Assembly (NCBI GenBank): GCA_027040785.1
Contig: JALULG010000018.1
Coordinates: 1-5,742 of the forward strand
Source of the DNA: a bacterium
Lineage (GTDB): Bacteria > Patescibacteriota > Patescibacteriia > JAACEG01
Reading direction: 5' to 3'
DNA length: 5,742 bases
The number at the start of each line of letters is the position of its first letter. Position 1 is the stretch's first letter. This document shows positions 1 through 5,320 of this stretch, piece after piece. The notes beneath the pieces were generated by a model, which saw only the letters and a list, made by a program, of their open reading frames with translations, did not search any database and was not told where the DNA came from. The position numbers were made by a program, and so were the translations under genes.

Positions 1-191
1 ATTTCGGGAATTTCTTCTTGATCGTTATCAAAAACATCTTTTGGTTTTTCAAAAGATTTGACAACTCCAAGTTCTAACCCTATTTCTGATTTTCCAATAA
101 TTTTATCTCCCACTGAGATATTGTTTTCTTCGGTGCTGAAAGTGTATAGTTTGTTATCCCAAGGATAAAACTGAACTTTGATTATTTTCAT
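1..191 (-). CDS. PSP1/RicT (YaaT)-like protein, N-terminal part only
   Basis: The reading frame opens at an ATG 6 nt after the pyrH stop and runs without a stop for 63 codons to the window edge, so the C-terminal part is missing. The visible protein starts MKIIKVQFYPWDNKLYTF and carries, at about residues 27-44, VGDKIIGKSEIGLELGVV. This matches the pattern at the start of PSP1-domain proteins, where a strand pair reading G-D-x-[VI]-[VI] is followed by a G-x-E-x-G-x-V strand. In Bacillus the PSP1 protein RicT (YaaT) is a subunit of the Fe-S-containing complex that helps RNase Y process mRNA. Whether this protein does so cannot be told, because the cysteines of RicT would lie in the missing part. 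No Shine-Dalgarno sequence precedes the start, so translation is probably coupled to pyrH. The family call rests on a short stretch. Confidence 0.7.
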   Translation of the reverse strand, partial: MKIIKVQFYPWDNKLYTFSTEENNISVGDKIIGKSEIGLELGVVKSFEKPKDVFDNDQEEIPE

Positions 192-197
192 ATAAAA

Positions 198-908
198 TTA
201 ACTGACTAAAGTACCAATATTTTCACCATTAATAACTTTTTTTAAATTTCCTTTTGCAAATTTAAAAACTTTAATGGAAAGATTGTTTTTTGCGCAAAGA
301 GTAAAAGCGGTTAAATCCATTACCTCAATCTTTTTTTTCAATGCTTCTTGAAAACTGATTTTTTTGTAGAATTTAGCGTTTTTATCTTTTTGGGGGTCAT
401 TTGAATAAACGCCTTCAACTTTGGTCATTTTTAGAATAATATCGCAATTTAATTCCAGCGCTCTTAAAACTGCGGCCGTATCGGTGGTAAAATAAGGATT
501 TCCCGAACCACTCGCCAAAATAACAATTCTGTTTTTTTCCAAATGTCTCATTCCTCTTCTTCTGATATATGGTTCAGCCACTTCCAACATTGTGATAGCA
601 GATAAAACCCTGGTATCAAGTCCTTCTTCTTTTTCAAGAGTACTCTGAAGAGCTAAAGCGTTTAAAGTGGTGGAAATCATTCCCATATAATCGGCAGTTG
701 CTTTATCTATTTCCTTATCCCTGACAAATCTACCTCTAAAAATATTACCTCCGCCAACAACTATGGCGATTTGAGTATTTTTATTGTGAGCGCTTTTTAT
801 TTCTTTGGCAACTTTTTTAACGGCTTGGAAATCAATCCCAAATTGATTTTGCCCGGAAAACATTTCTCCGGAAATTTTAATTAAAACTCTTTTATATTTT
901 GGTTTCAT
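198..908 (-). CDS. pyrH: UMP kinase (uridylate kinase)
   Basis: This 236-residue protein phosphorylates UMP to UDP with ATP, the committed step of pyrimidine nucleotide supply, in the cytoplasm. It is an amino-acid-kinase fold enzyme, unrelated to eukaryotic UMP/CMP kinases. All family marks are present: N-terminal LIKISGE (residues 9-15), the phosphate loop GGGNIFRG (52-59), ADYMGM (72-77), SGSGNPYFTTDTAA (133-146), the nucleotide-binding TKVEGVYSNDP segment, VMDLTAF and a C-terminal GTLVS. Length is close to the E. coli enzyme (241). The ATG at 906-908 is preferred over one at 936-938, because the extra ten residues (MIFISFFTNF) are not family-like and the earlier ATG lies inside a terminator-like hairpin. 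No Shine-Dalgarno sequence is seen. The gene follows a cysteine-rich small gene and is followed after 6 nt by a PSP1-like gene. Confidence 0.97.
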   Translation of the reverse strand: MKPKYKRVLIKISGEMFSGQNQFGIDFQAVKKVAKEIKSAHNKNTQIAIVVGGGNIFRGRFVRDKEIDKATADYMGMISTTLNALALQSTLEKEEGLDTRVLSAITMLEVAEPYIRRRGMRHLEKNRIVILASGSGNPYFTTDTAAVLRALELNCDIILKMTKVEGVYSNDPQKDKNAKFYKKISFQEALKKKIEVMDLTAFTLCAKNNLSIKVFKFAKGNLKKVINGENIGTLVS

Positions 909-918
909 AAAATTTGTG

Positions 919-945
919 AAAAAAGAGATGAAAATCATCTCTTTT
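919..945 (-). terminator. Rho-independent terminator or attenuator between the Cys-rich gene and pyrH
   Basis: A perfect 11-bp inverted repeat (AAAAGAGATGA at 921-931 with TCATCTCTTTT at 935-945) encloses a 3-nt loop. Read on the minus strand, the stem is followed directly by a run of six T (924-919). It begins 5 nt after the stop of the 101-residue gene and ends about 10 nt before the pyrH ATG at 908. Only three of the eleven pairs are G-C, so it may be a leaky terminator. Full termination would leave pyrH without an obvious promoter. The plus strand also reads as a hairpin, but its T run is interrupted. Confidence 0.72.
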
Positions 946-949
946 ATTA

Positions 950-1255
950 TTAAGTTTCTTTTGTTTTAATACTGATTGAAATTTTAAAATTTTTTTTGCA
1001 ATGAAGACAAGTAAATCTTTGTTCTTTTTGATTTGCCTGAAAAAATCGCAGACACTCTCTTTCCTTATAAGGGTTTAAATTCCTCTTTTTCTTCTTTTTT
1101 TGCATTTTCTCTATTCTTTTTTCAATTTTTTCCGGTGTTAATTTGCTATTACATAGAAAAGCTTTGCAATTTGGGCAGTGTATTTTTTGACAAAAAATAA
1201 TTTGTTCACTTCTTTCTTCTAATTCTTTTTTGAAAAGTTCCAATAAACCGTTCAT
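950..1255 (-). CDS. Hypothetical cysteine-rich (zinc-ribbon-like) small protein
   Basis: I do not recognise this 101-residue protein. It has seven cysteines in two clusters: C22-x4-C27-x2-C30-x4-C35 near the N-terminus, and C68 followed by C83-x2-C86 near the C-terminus. The CPNC and CLHC knuckles, the second followed by KKNF, look like the halves of a zinc ribbon separated by a very basic helical linker (about residues 38-66, including five consecutive lysines). A metal-binding, nucleic-acid- or ribosome-associated role is inference only; an Fe-S site is an alternative. Translation is well supported: AAGGAGG stands 6 nt before the ATG, the best ribosome binding site in the window. The gene starts 15 nt after the tsf stop and ends 5 nt before a terminator-like hairpin, so it is the last gene before that hairpin in the rpsB-tsf transcript. 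Confidence 0.82.
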   Translation of the reverse strand: MNGLLELFKKELEERSEQIIFCQKIHCPNCKAFLCNSKLTPEKIEKRIEKMQKKKKKRNLNPYKERECLRFFQANQKEQRFTCLHCKKNFKISISIKTKET

Positions 1256-1261
1256 TATTCC

Positions 1262-1268
1262 CCTCCTT
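1262..1268 (-). promoter_or_regulatory. Strong Shine-Dalgarno of the Cys-rich gene
   Basis: The minus strand reads AAAAGGAGGGGAATAATG: a full AAGGAGG core with a 6-nt spacer to the ATG. It fills most of the 15-nt gap after tsf and fixes the start of the small gene. Its strength stands out, because tsf, pyrH and the PSP1-like gene in the same unit have no recognisable site. Confidence 0.88.
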
Positions 1269-1270
1269 TT

Positions 1271-2038
1271 TTATAAAGAGTATCTGATAAATTTTACAAT
1301 TTTTACTTCCGGATCTTTTTCTTTTAATATTTCTTCAACGGATTTTTTGTCTTCTTTTATAAAAGCTTGTTTTGTTAAGCATATTTCAGAAAAATATTTA
1401 TTAATTTTCCCCAATAATATTTTTTCAATAATTTCGTCCGGTTTACCTTCTTTTTTAAGTTGTTCTCTGTAAATATTTTTTTCTTTTTCAATTTCTTCTT
1501 CCGGAACGTCTTCGGGTGATAAATAACTTGGAGACATCGCTACAATTTGCATAGCAATATCATTGGCCAGATTTTTATCAAGCTCTTTATTGAAAGAAAT
1601 CAAGCCGGCCACTTTATCGTTTGAGTGAACATAATCAACTACAAACTCGCCTTCCAAAATTTTTTCACCGCCAAAACTTAGATTTTCCCCTATTTTTAAA
1701 ATCATTTCATCTTTTTTCTCATTAAAATATTTTTCTCCTTCGTTTTTTAAAGCGGCTTCGGCCACTTCTTGAACAAAATTTTTAAAATCATCGTTGCGAG
1801 CGACAAAATCGGTTTCGCACAAAACCTTAACAACCGAAACTTTTTTATTGTCTTGATTGGCGGTTCTAACCAAACCTTCATTAGTGCTTCTTTCCGCTTT
1901 TTTGGCTGCTTTGGCGCTTCCTTTTTTTCTTAATATTTCAACAGCTTTTTGAATGTCATTATTTGCTTCCTGTAAAGCTTTTTTACAGTCAACAATGCCG
2001 GCGCCGGTTAAATCTCTTAATTTTTTTATATTTTCCAT
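1271..2038 (-). CDS. tsf: Translation elongation factor Ts
   Basis: EF-Ts is the guanine nucleotide exchange factor that recycles EF-Tu-GDP to EF-Tu-GTP during elongation, in the cytoplasm. The 255-residue protein opens with the N-terminal UBA-like domain (KKLRDLTGAGIVDCKKAL, residues 5-22, then a second helix ending near G40). The EF-Tu-contacting signature TDFVARN follows at 76-82. The core dimerisation-type domain continues to a C-terminal VKFIRYSL, which corresponds to the conserved end of the family. The length lies between the short forms of about 200 residues and the E. coli form of about 283. It starts 19 nt after the rpsB stop in the usual rpsB-tsf pair. That gap is purely A/T and holds no Shine-Dalgarno sequence, so coupling to rpsB or A/U-rich-leader initiation is likely. 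Confidence 0.97.
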   Translation of the reverse strand: MENIKKLRDLTGAGIVDCKKALQEANNDIQKAVEILRKKGSAKAAKKAERSTNEGLVRTANQDNKKVSVVKVLCETDFVARNDDFKNFVQEVAEAALKNEGEKYFNEKKDEMILKIGENLSFGGEKILEGEFVVDYVHSNDKVAGLISFNKELDKNLANDIAMQIVAMSPSYLSPEDVPEEEIEKEKNIYREQLKKEGKPDEIIEKILLGKINKYFSEICLTKQAFIKEDKKSVEEILKEKDPEVKIVKFIRYSL

Positions 2039-2057
2039 AAAATTAAAATTATTTAAA

Positions 2058-2753
2058 TTAATTTTTTATTTTTGATTGTCCGTCCTTAATAGCATCAACA
2101 AAAATATCCGTAATCAATTGAACTCCTTTAATAGAATCATCATTTCCCGGAATTATATAATCTATTCCTTCAGGATTAAGATTGGTATCGCATAAAGCTA
2201 TAATCGGAACTTTTTTATTTTTAGCTTCTCTAACAGCTGTTTTTTCTTCTTTGGTGTCCAAAATAATTAAAGCATCCGGTATATTTTTCAATGTAGCAAT
2301 TCCTCCGAATTTTTTTTCCATTCTTTCCAGTTCTTTATTTAATTTTACTTGTTCTTTTTTGACAAATTTTTCAAAACCGCCTTTTTCTTTTTGTTTTTTT
2401 AGTTCAACGTATTTTTTAATCGTTTTAGATATGGATGGAAAATTGGTAATGGTTCCACCTAACCATCTTTCGGTAACATAAGGCATTTTAGCTTCAATTG
2501 CTCCTTTCTTAACAATTTCTTTAATTTGCGGTTTTGTTCCTACAAATAAAATCGTTTTTCCTTCCGAACTTATTTTTTTAATAAAATCCAAAGCGATTTT
2601 TAAATTTTCTGCGGTTTTTTCCAGATTTATAATATGAATTCCGTTTTTGGCTCCAAAAATATATGGTTCCATTTTTGGATGCCATTTTGAAACACGGTGA
2701 CCAAAATGAAGCCCCGCTTTTAACATTTCTTCCAAGTCAATTTTTTTGCTCAT
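2058..2753 (-). CDS. rpsB: 30S ribosomal protein S2
   Basis: S2 sits on the back of the 30S subunit between head and body and helps dock S1 where S1 exists. The 231-residue protein shows family blocks in order: LKAGLHFGHRVSKWHPKM (11-28), YIFGAKNGIHII (31-42), RWLGGTITNF (96-105), the protruding helical hairpin (about 107-148, highly charged), FGGIATLKNIPDALIILD (149-166), VPIIALCDTNLNPEGIDY (182-199) and IPGNDD (201-206). It is slightly shorter than E. coli S2 (241). It heads the rpsB-tsf gene pair, and a weak Shine-Dalgarno sequence precedes it. A strongly structured leader between tRNA-Tyr and this gene suggests regulation, possibly autogenous as known for S2 in E. coli, although the structure here is not one I can name. 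Confidence 0.98.
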   Translation of the reverse strand: MSKKIDLEEMLKAGLHFGHRVSKWHPKMEPYIFGAKNGIHIINLEKTAENLKIALDFIKKISSEGKTILFVGTKPQIKEIVKKGAIEAKMPYVTERWLGGTITNFPSISKTIKKYVELKKQKEKGGFEKFVKKEQVKLNKELERMEKKFGGIATLKNIPDALIILDTKEEKTAVREAKNKKVPIIALCDTNLNPEGIDYIIPGNDDSIKGVQLITDIFVDAIKDGQSKIKN

Positions 2754-2757
2754 ATTT

Positions 2758-2763
2758 TCCTTT
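2758..2763 (-). promoter_or_regulatory. Ribosome binding site of rpsB
   Basis: The minus strand reads AAAAGGAAAATATG. The AAAGGA core ends 4 nt before the ATG, a rather short spacing for a moderate site. It lies immediately after the foot of the second leader hairpin (ending at 2767), so folding of that hairpin or protein binding to it could control access by the ribosome. Confidence 0.6.
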
Positions 2764-2766
2764 TAT

Positions 2767-2806
2767 TGTTGTTTGTTTAAAACAGATTTATTTTAATCAA
2801 ACAACA
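2767..2806 (-). promoter_or_regulatory. rpsB leader hairpin II (ribosome-site proximal)
   Basis: A long imperfect inverted repeat pairs 2767-2775 with 2798-2806 (9 bp, TGTTGTTTG/CAAACAACA in minus-strand sense). After a single T-T mismatch it pairs 2777-2782 with 2791-2796 (6 bp), leaving an 8-nt loop, TAAATCTG. No T run follows on either strand, so it is not an intrinsic terminator. Its 3' foot is only 3 nt from the AAAGGA site of rpsB, which suits translational control. The loop and adjoining strand repeat a sequence found in hairpin I. Confidence 0.65.
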
Positions 2807-2810
2807 CGAC

Positions 2811-2863
2811 CATTCTCACGCCGTAATATTTTCTGGTATTACGGAGGATTTATTTTGAGAATG
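2811..2863 (-). promoter_or_regulatory. rpsB leader hairpin I (two-part stem with asymmetric internal loop)
   Basis: There are two nested perfect 8-bp repeats. The outer stem is CATTCTCA with TGAGAATG (2856-2863 with 2811-2818). The inner stem is CCGTAATA with TATTACGG (2837-2844 with 2821-2828), closing the 8-nt loop CCAGAAAA. Between the stems lies a lopsided internal loop, 11 nt (AAATAAATCCT) on the 5' side and 2 nt (CG) on the 3' side. The structure starts 20 nt after the tRNA and ends 4 nt before hairpin II. The G+C content is high for this leader, and there is no U tract, so a protein-binding or processing structure is more likely than a terminator. I infer an S2-responsive leader; no known family is identified. 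Confidence 0.65.
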
Positions 2864-2883
2864 TGATTATTAAATAATTAATG

Positions 2884-2965
2884 TGGGCCGGGAGGGATTC
2901 GAACCCCCGAAGGCAAAGCCAGCTGATTTACAGTCAGCTCCAGTTGACCGCTTTGGTACCGACCC
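2884..2965 (-). tRNA. tRNA-Tyr (anticodon GUA)
   Basis: The 82-nt gene folds fully as a type II tRNA. The acceptor stem is GGGTCGG with CCGGCCC (one U-G pair). The D stem CCA/TGG encloses the AAGCGG stretch, and the anticodon stem GCTGA/TCAGC carries the loop CTGTAAA with GTA (2929-2931). A short variable arm GGC-TTT-GCC follows, then the T arm GGGGG-TTCGAAT-CCCTC and discriminator A. The extra arm is as expected for bacterial tyrosine tRNA. The genome continues CAT after the discriminator, so CCA is not encoded and must be added after transcription. The gene lies between a promoter at 3010-3038 and the rpsB leader, with no terminator after it, so it is probably cut from a tRNA-rpsB-tsf precursor. 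Confidence 0.96.
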
Positions 2966-3009
2966 AAAAAACAAAATACAACCTTTGGGTGGTTTTATAA
3001 ATATTTATT

Positions 3010-3038
3010 AGATTAACTTATTTTATAAAAATAGTCAA
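3010..3038 (-). promoter_or_regulatory. Sigma-70-type promoter for tRNA-Tyr and the rpsB operon
   Basis: The -35 box TTGACT (3033-3038, five of six consensus) and the -10 box TAATCT (3010-3015, fits TAnnnT but only three of six overall) are separated by exactly 17 nt of A/T-rich sequence. Transcription would start near 3003, giving a tRNA 5' leader of about 38 nt. The promoter begins 21 nt after the transporter stop; no terminator is visible in that gap, so some read-through from upstream is possible. Confidence 0.62.
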
Positions 3039-3059
3039 GATTTTAAGAATATTTTATTT

Positions 3060-4244
3060 TTAACGTTTTAAAGGATTAAATTTAATAAAATTTACCATTA
3101 AAGCAAAAATGGCGGCCAAAACAAATGTCCATTGAATACTAACAAAAAAAGTAGTGATTAAAACCAAGATTAGCATTAAAATTTTTCCCATAGAGATAGC
3201 CATTTCGTGAATAACCGTGAATTCGTCAACATAATGCCCCTCATCAGCAGCCATTTCATAAGTTAAAACATCTAGTGGGGTTCTAAAAAATATTCTTGAT
3301 AAATTATGGTATGTGGCGGTGATAAAAATTTGAAATCCGGAAACAACAAATACTTTGGCAATCCAACCCAATGAGTAAAAGAAACTGCCCCAATGTAATA
3401 TTTTTTTCTTATTTACTTTATCAGTATATTTCCCCAATGCCAACTGCATAATTATCGTTACCATAACTATTAAAGAAGAGATAGCTCCCACACTAAAAAC
3501 ATTTCCTTTTAATAGTTCCCAAATAAATATCGGCCAAATAATTGTTCCAATCGTATTTTCGGCCCCATCACCGATATAGGCCAAAATTGTATCTCTGTTT
3601 TTTTTACTGAAAAATTCTTTCCAAGTCTGTTTGTATGTCCAAGAAAATTTTTCTCTTGTTCTAGTTATAAAAATATAAGGAATTCCGGATATTAAATAAA
3701 TTAATATACCTATTAAAAACATCGCCTCAAAATTAAATTCTTTTATTAAGAATCCAAACATTAATGGCGAAATAACACCAATTAAAAGTCTGGTTGCCTC
3801 TAATAAGCTAAATTGTTTTCCTCGAGACTCTTTGGTGGTAAATTTAGCAAAATCAACATGATAAGGAAGCCAATAAAATAAACGAAAAAAAGTCAAAACA
3901 ATAATCGCTAAAATCAATATTAAAAATATATTTTCTTTATTGGCAAAATAAAAAAGAAGGTAGTATAAAGCGCCAAAAAAAACACTCATTCTCAAAGATC
4001 TTCTAAAGCCGATTTTGTTTAAAAATTTTGCTCCGTAAGCAACACTGATTAAATAGGCAAAGCTGTTGGCAATATAATAATAAATAACGTATTCAATTTT
4101 AAGATCAAATATTTTAAATAAAAAAATTGGTAAAAACAAACCTCCTATCCCTTGGGAAAGTTGAACAATCATTTTTCCCGTATAAAGAGAAACAAAACCG
4201 GGAGTTAATTTTTCTTTTAGGTAAGTTTTTTTAAAAATTTTCAT
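3060..4244 (-). CDS. Major facilitator superfamily (MFS)-type transporter
   Basis: This 394-residue integral membrane protein has about 12 predicted hydrophobic helices, including approximately residues 28-46, 52-70, 86-101, 105-126, 152-168, 174-193, 233-246, 250-270, 286-303, 305-320 and 352-390 (two helices). The loop after helix 2 (GAKFLNKIGFRRS, 71-83) and the corresponding loop in the second half (GKYTDKVNKKK, 271-281) both resemble MFS motif A, as expected for the duplicated six-helix architecture. A longer polar stretch (about 195-220) is the central cytoplasmic loop. The substrate cannot be read from sequence. The start ATG overlaps the last 14 nt of the glycosyltransferase gene and has no Shine-Dalgarno sequence, so translational coupling is likely. 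The neighbour suggests a link to cell-surface glycans, but this is inference. Confidence 0.85.
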   Translation of the reverse strand: MKIFKKTYLKEKLTPGFVSLYTGKMIVQLSQGIGGLFLPIFLFKIFDLKIEYVIYYYIANSFAYLISVAYGAKFLNKIGFRRSLRMSVFFGALYYLLFYFANKENIFLILILAIIVLTFFRLFYWLPYHVDFAKFTTKESRGKQFSLLEATRLLIGVISPLMFGFLIKEFNFEAMFLIGILIYLISGIPYIFITRTREKFSWTYKQTWKEFFSKKNRDTILAYIGDGAENTIGTIIWPIFIWELLKGNVFSVGAISSLIVMVTIIMQLALGKYTDKVNKKKILHWGSFFYSLGWIAKVFVVSGFQIFITATYHNLSRIFFRTPLDVLTYEMAADEGHYVDEFTVIHEMAISMGKILMLILVLITTFFVSIQWTFVLAAIFALMVNFIKFNPLKR

Positions 4245-5316
4245 AATTTTCTATGATTTTTTTAATTTTATTTTTAAAAATTTCACTATCAAATTTTTCG
4301 CTTTCTTTTTTAATTGATTCGGGCTTGTATTTTTGAGGATTAAAATTTTGAATTTTATTCGCCAATACTTCAACGCTTTGTTCGCTAAAAAATTCCCCGC
4401 TAATACCTTCTGTTAAAGTTTCACAAGCCCCGCCTTTTTTATAAGCGATTATCGGGGTTCCCGAAGCCATTGCTTCCACTAAGATAATTCCAAAATCTTC
4501 TTCTTGAGCATGAATAAACGCTTTGGCTTCTGAATAGAGTTTTTTCAGGTCGTTATCATTCACAAAACCCAAAAATTTAATATTTTTTCCAGCCATTTTT
4601 TTTATTTTTTTGTATTCCGGTCCGGTTCCAAATATTTTTAAAGGTTTTTTTGTTCTATTAAAAGCTTTAACGATTAGATCAAATTTTTTGTAAGAAACCA
4701 ATCTTCCGCCGGTTAAAAAATAATCTTTTTTTTTGGAAATATAAAAATTATTTGTTTCAACGGGAGGGTAAATAACTTCGCTTTCTTTTCGGTAATATTT
4801 TTTTACTCTTTTTTGAGTGTGTTTTGAATTAACAATTATTTTATCAACTCTATTATTTGCCAACTGATCCCAAATTCGTAGTTTACTTAAATAAAATTTA
4901 ATGATTTTTTTTGTAAAATTATTATAAGGTAAATTTTTAACATAATCATGGGGATTGATCCATAAATATCTGGTTGGCGTATGACAATAACATAAATGTT
5001 TGGTATTTGGAGCGGTGATAACTCCTTTGGCAAAAGCGCTTGATAAAGAAATAACAATGTCAAAATTTTTTAGATCGTAACTTTCAACGGCCTGAGGCAT
5101 TAAAGGCAAGTACCACTGGTATTTTTTTTTAGCAAAAGGAAGTTTTTGTAAAAAGGACGTTCTGATTTTTTCTTTTGGAAAAATATTTCCCATTTTATTC
5201 TCGTCATAAAGAAGAGTATAGATGGGGGCGTTCGAATAAATTTCGCTTAAAGTTTTTAAAACTTTTTCCGCTCCTCCATACTGAACTAACATATCATGCA
5301 CTAAAGCTATTTTCAT
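4231..5316 (-). CDS. Glycosyltransferase family 4 (WbaZ-like, GT-B fold)
   Basis: This 361-residue cytoplasmic or membrane-associated enzyme should transfer a sugar from a nucleotide-activated donor to a lipid- or glycan-bound acceptor. The N-terminal Rossmann domain begins MKIALVHDMLVQYGGAEKV, with the glycine-rich acceptor loop, and contains YCHTPTRYLW (110-119), a hallmark of WbaZ-like mannosyltransferase relatives. The C-terminal GT-B domain has VNSKHT (162-167), VIYPPV (181-186), GGRLVSYKKFDLIVKAF (203-219), the G-T-G-P loop (230-233) and the GT4 catalytic signature E273-x7-E281 in EDFGIILVEAMASGTPIIAYKKGG. All key residues are intact. Donor and acceptor are unknown. The start lies 4 nt after the small membrane protein gene and lacks a Shine-Dalgarno sequence; the end overlaps the transporter gene. 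Confidence 0.94.
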   Translation of the reverse strand: MKIALVHDMLVQYGGAEKVLKTLSEIYSNAPIYTLLYDENKMGNIFPKEKIRTSFLQKLPFAKKKYQWYLPLMPQAVESYDLKNFDIVISLSSAFAKGVITAPNTKHLCYCHTPTRYLWINPHDYVKNLPYNNFTKKIIKFYLSKLRIWDQLANNRVDKIIVNSKHTQKRVKKYYRKESEVIYPPVETNNFYISKKKDYFLTGGRLVSYKKFDLIVKAFNRTKKPLKIFGTGPEYKKIKKMAGKNIKFLGFVNDNDLKKLYSEAKAFIHAQEEDFGIILVEAMASGTPIIAYKKGGACETLTEGISGEFFSEQSVEVLANKIQNFNPQKYKPESIKKESEKFDSEIFKNKIKKIIENYENF

Positions 5317-5320
5317 ATAA

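Noticed and set aside
909..938. Upstream ATG of pyrH adding ten residues (MIFISFFTNF)
   Set aside because: The ATG lies inside the terminator-like stem, the residues are not typical of UMP kinases, and the ATG at 908 gives the normal N-terminus.
981..1010. Possible internal promoter for pyrH (TTGTCT, 18 nt, TAAAAT) within the Cys-rich gene
   Set aside because: The -35 box is weak (four of six) and such A/T matches are common here; its transcript would still meet the hairpin at 919-945 before pyrH.
1230..1472. Plus-strand open frame of 80 codons opposite tsf
   Set aside because: It lies antisense to the well-supported EF-Ts gene, has no ribosome binding site and matches no family; low-complexity F/S/I composition is typical of the complement of Lys/Glu-rich coding sequence.
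2039..2057. A/T-only inverted repeat between rpsB and tsf
   Set aside because: Short stems of only A-T pairs are expected by chance in this composition, and a terminator here would contradict the conserved rpsB-tsf pairing.
2182..2866. Two plus-strand open frames (2182-2481 and 2663-2866) opposite rpsB and its leader
   Set aside because: Both are shadows of the S2 coding strand with no recognisable protein features; the second runs through the hairpins of the rpsB leader.
2962..2997. Plus-strand hairpin ACCCAAA...TTTGGGT followed by GGTTTT as a terminator
   Set aside because: No plus-strand gene leads into it, the loop is long and the T run is short; half of the stem is explained by the tRNA acceptor strand.
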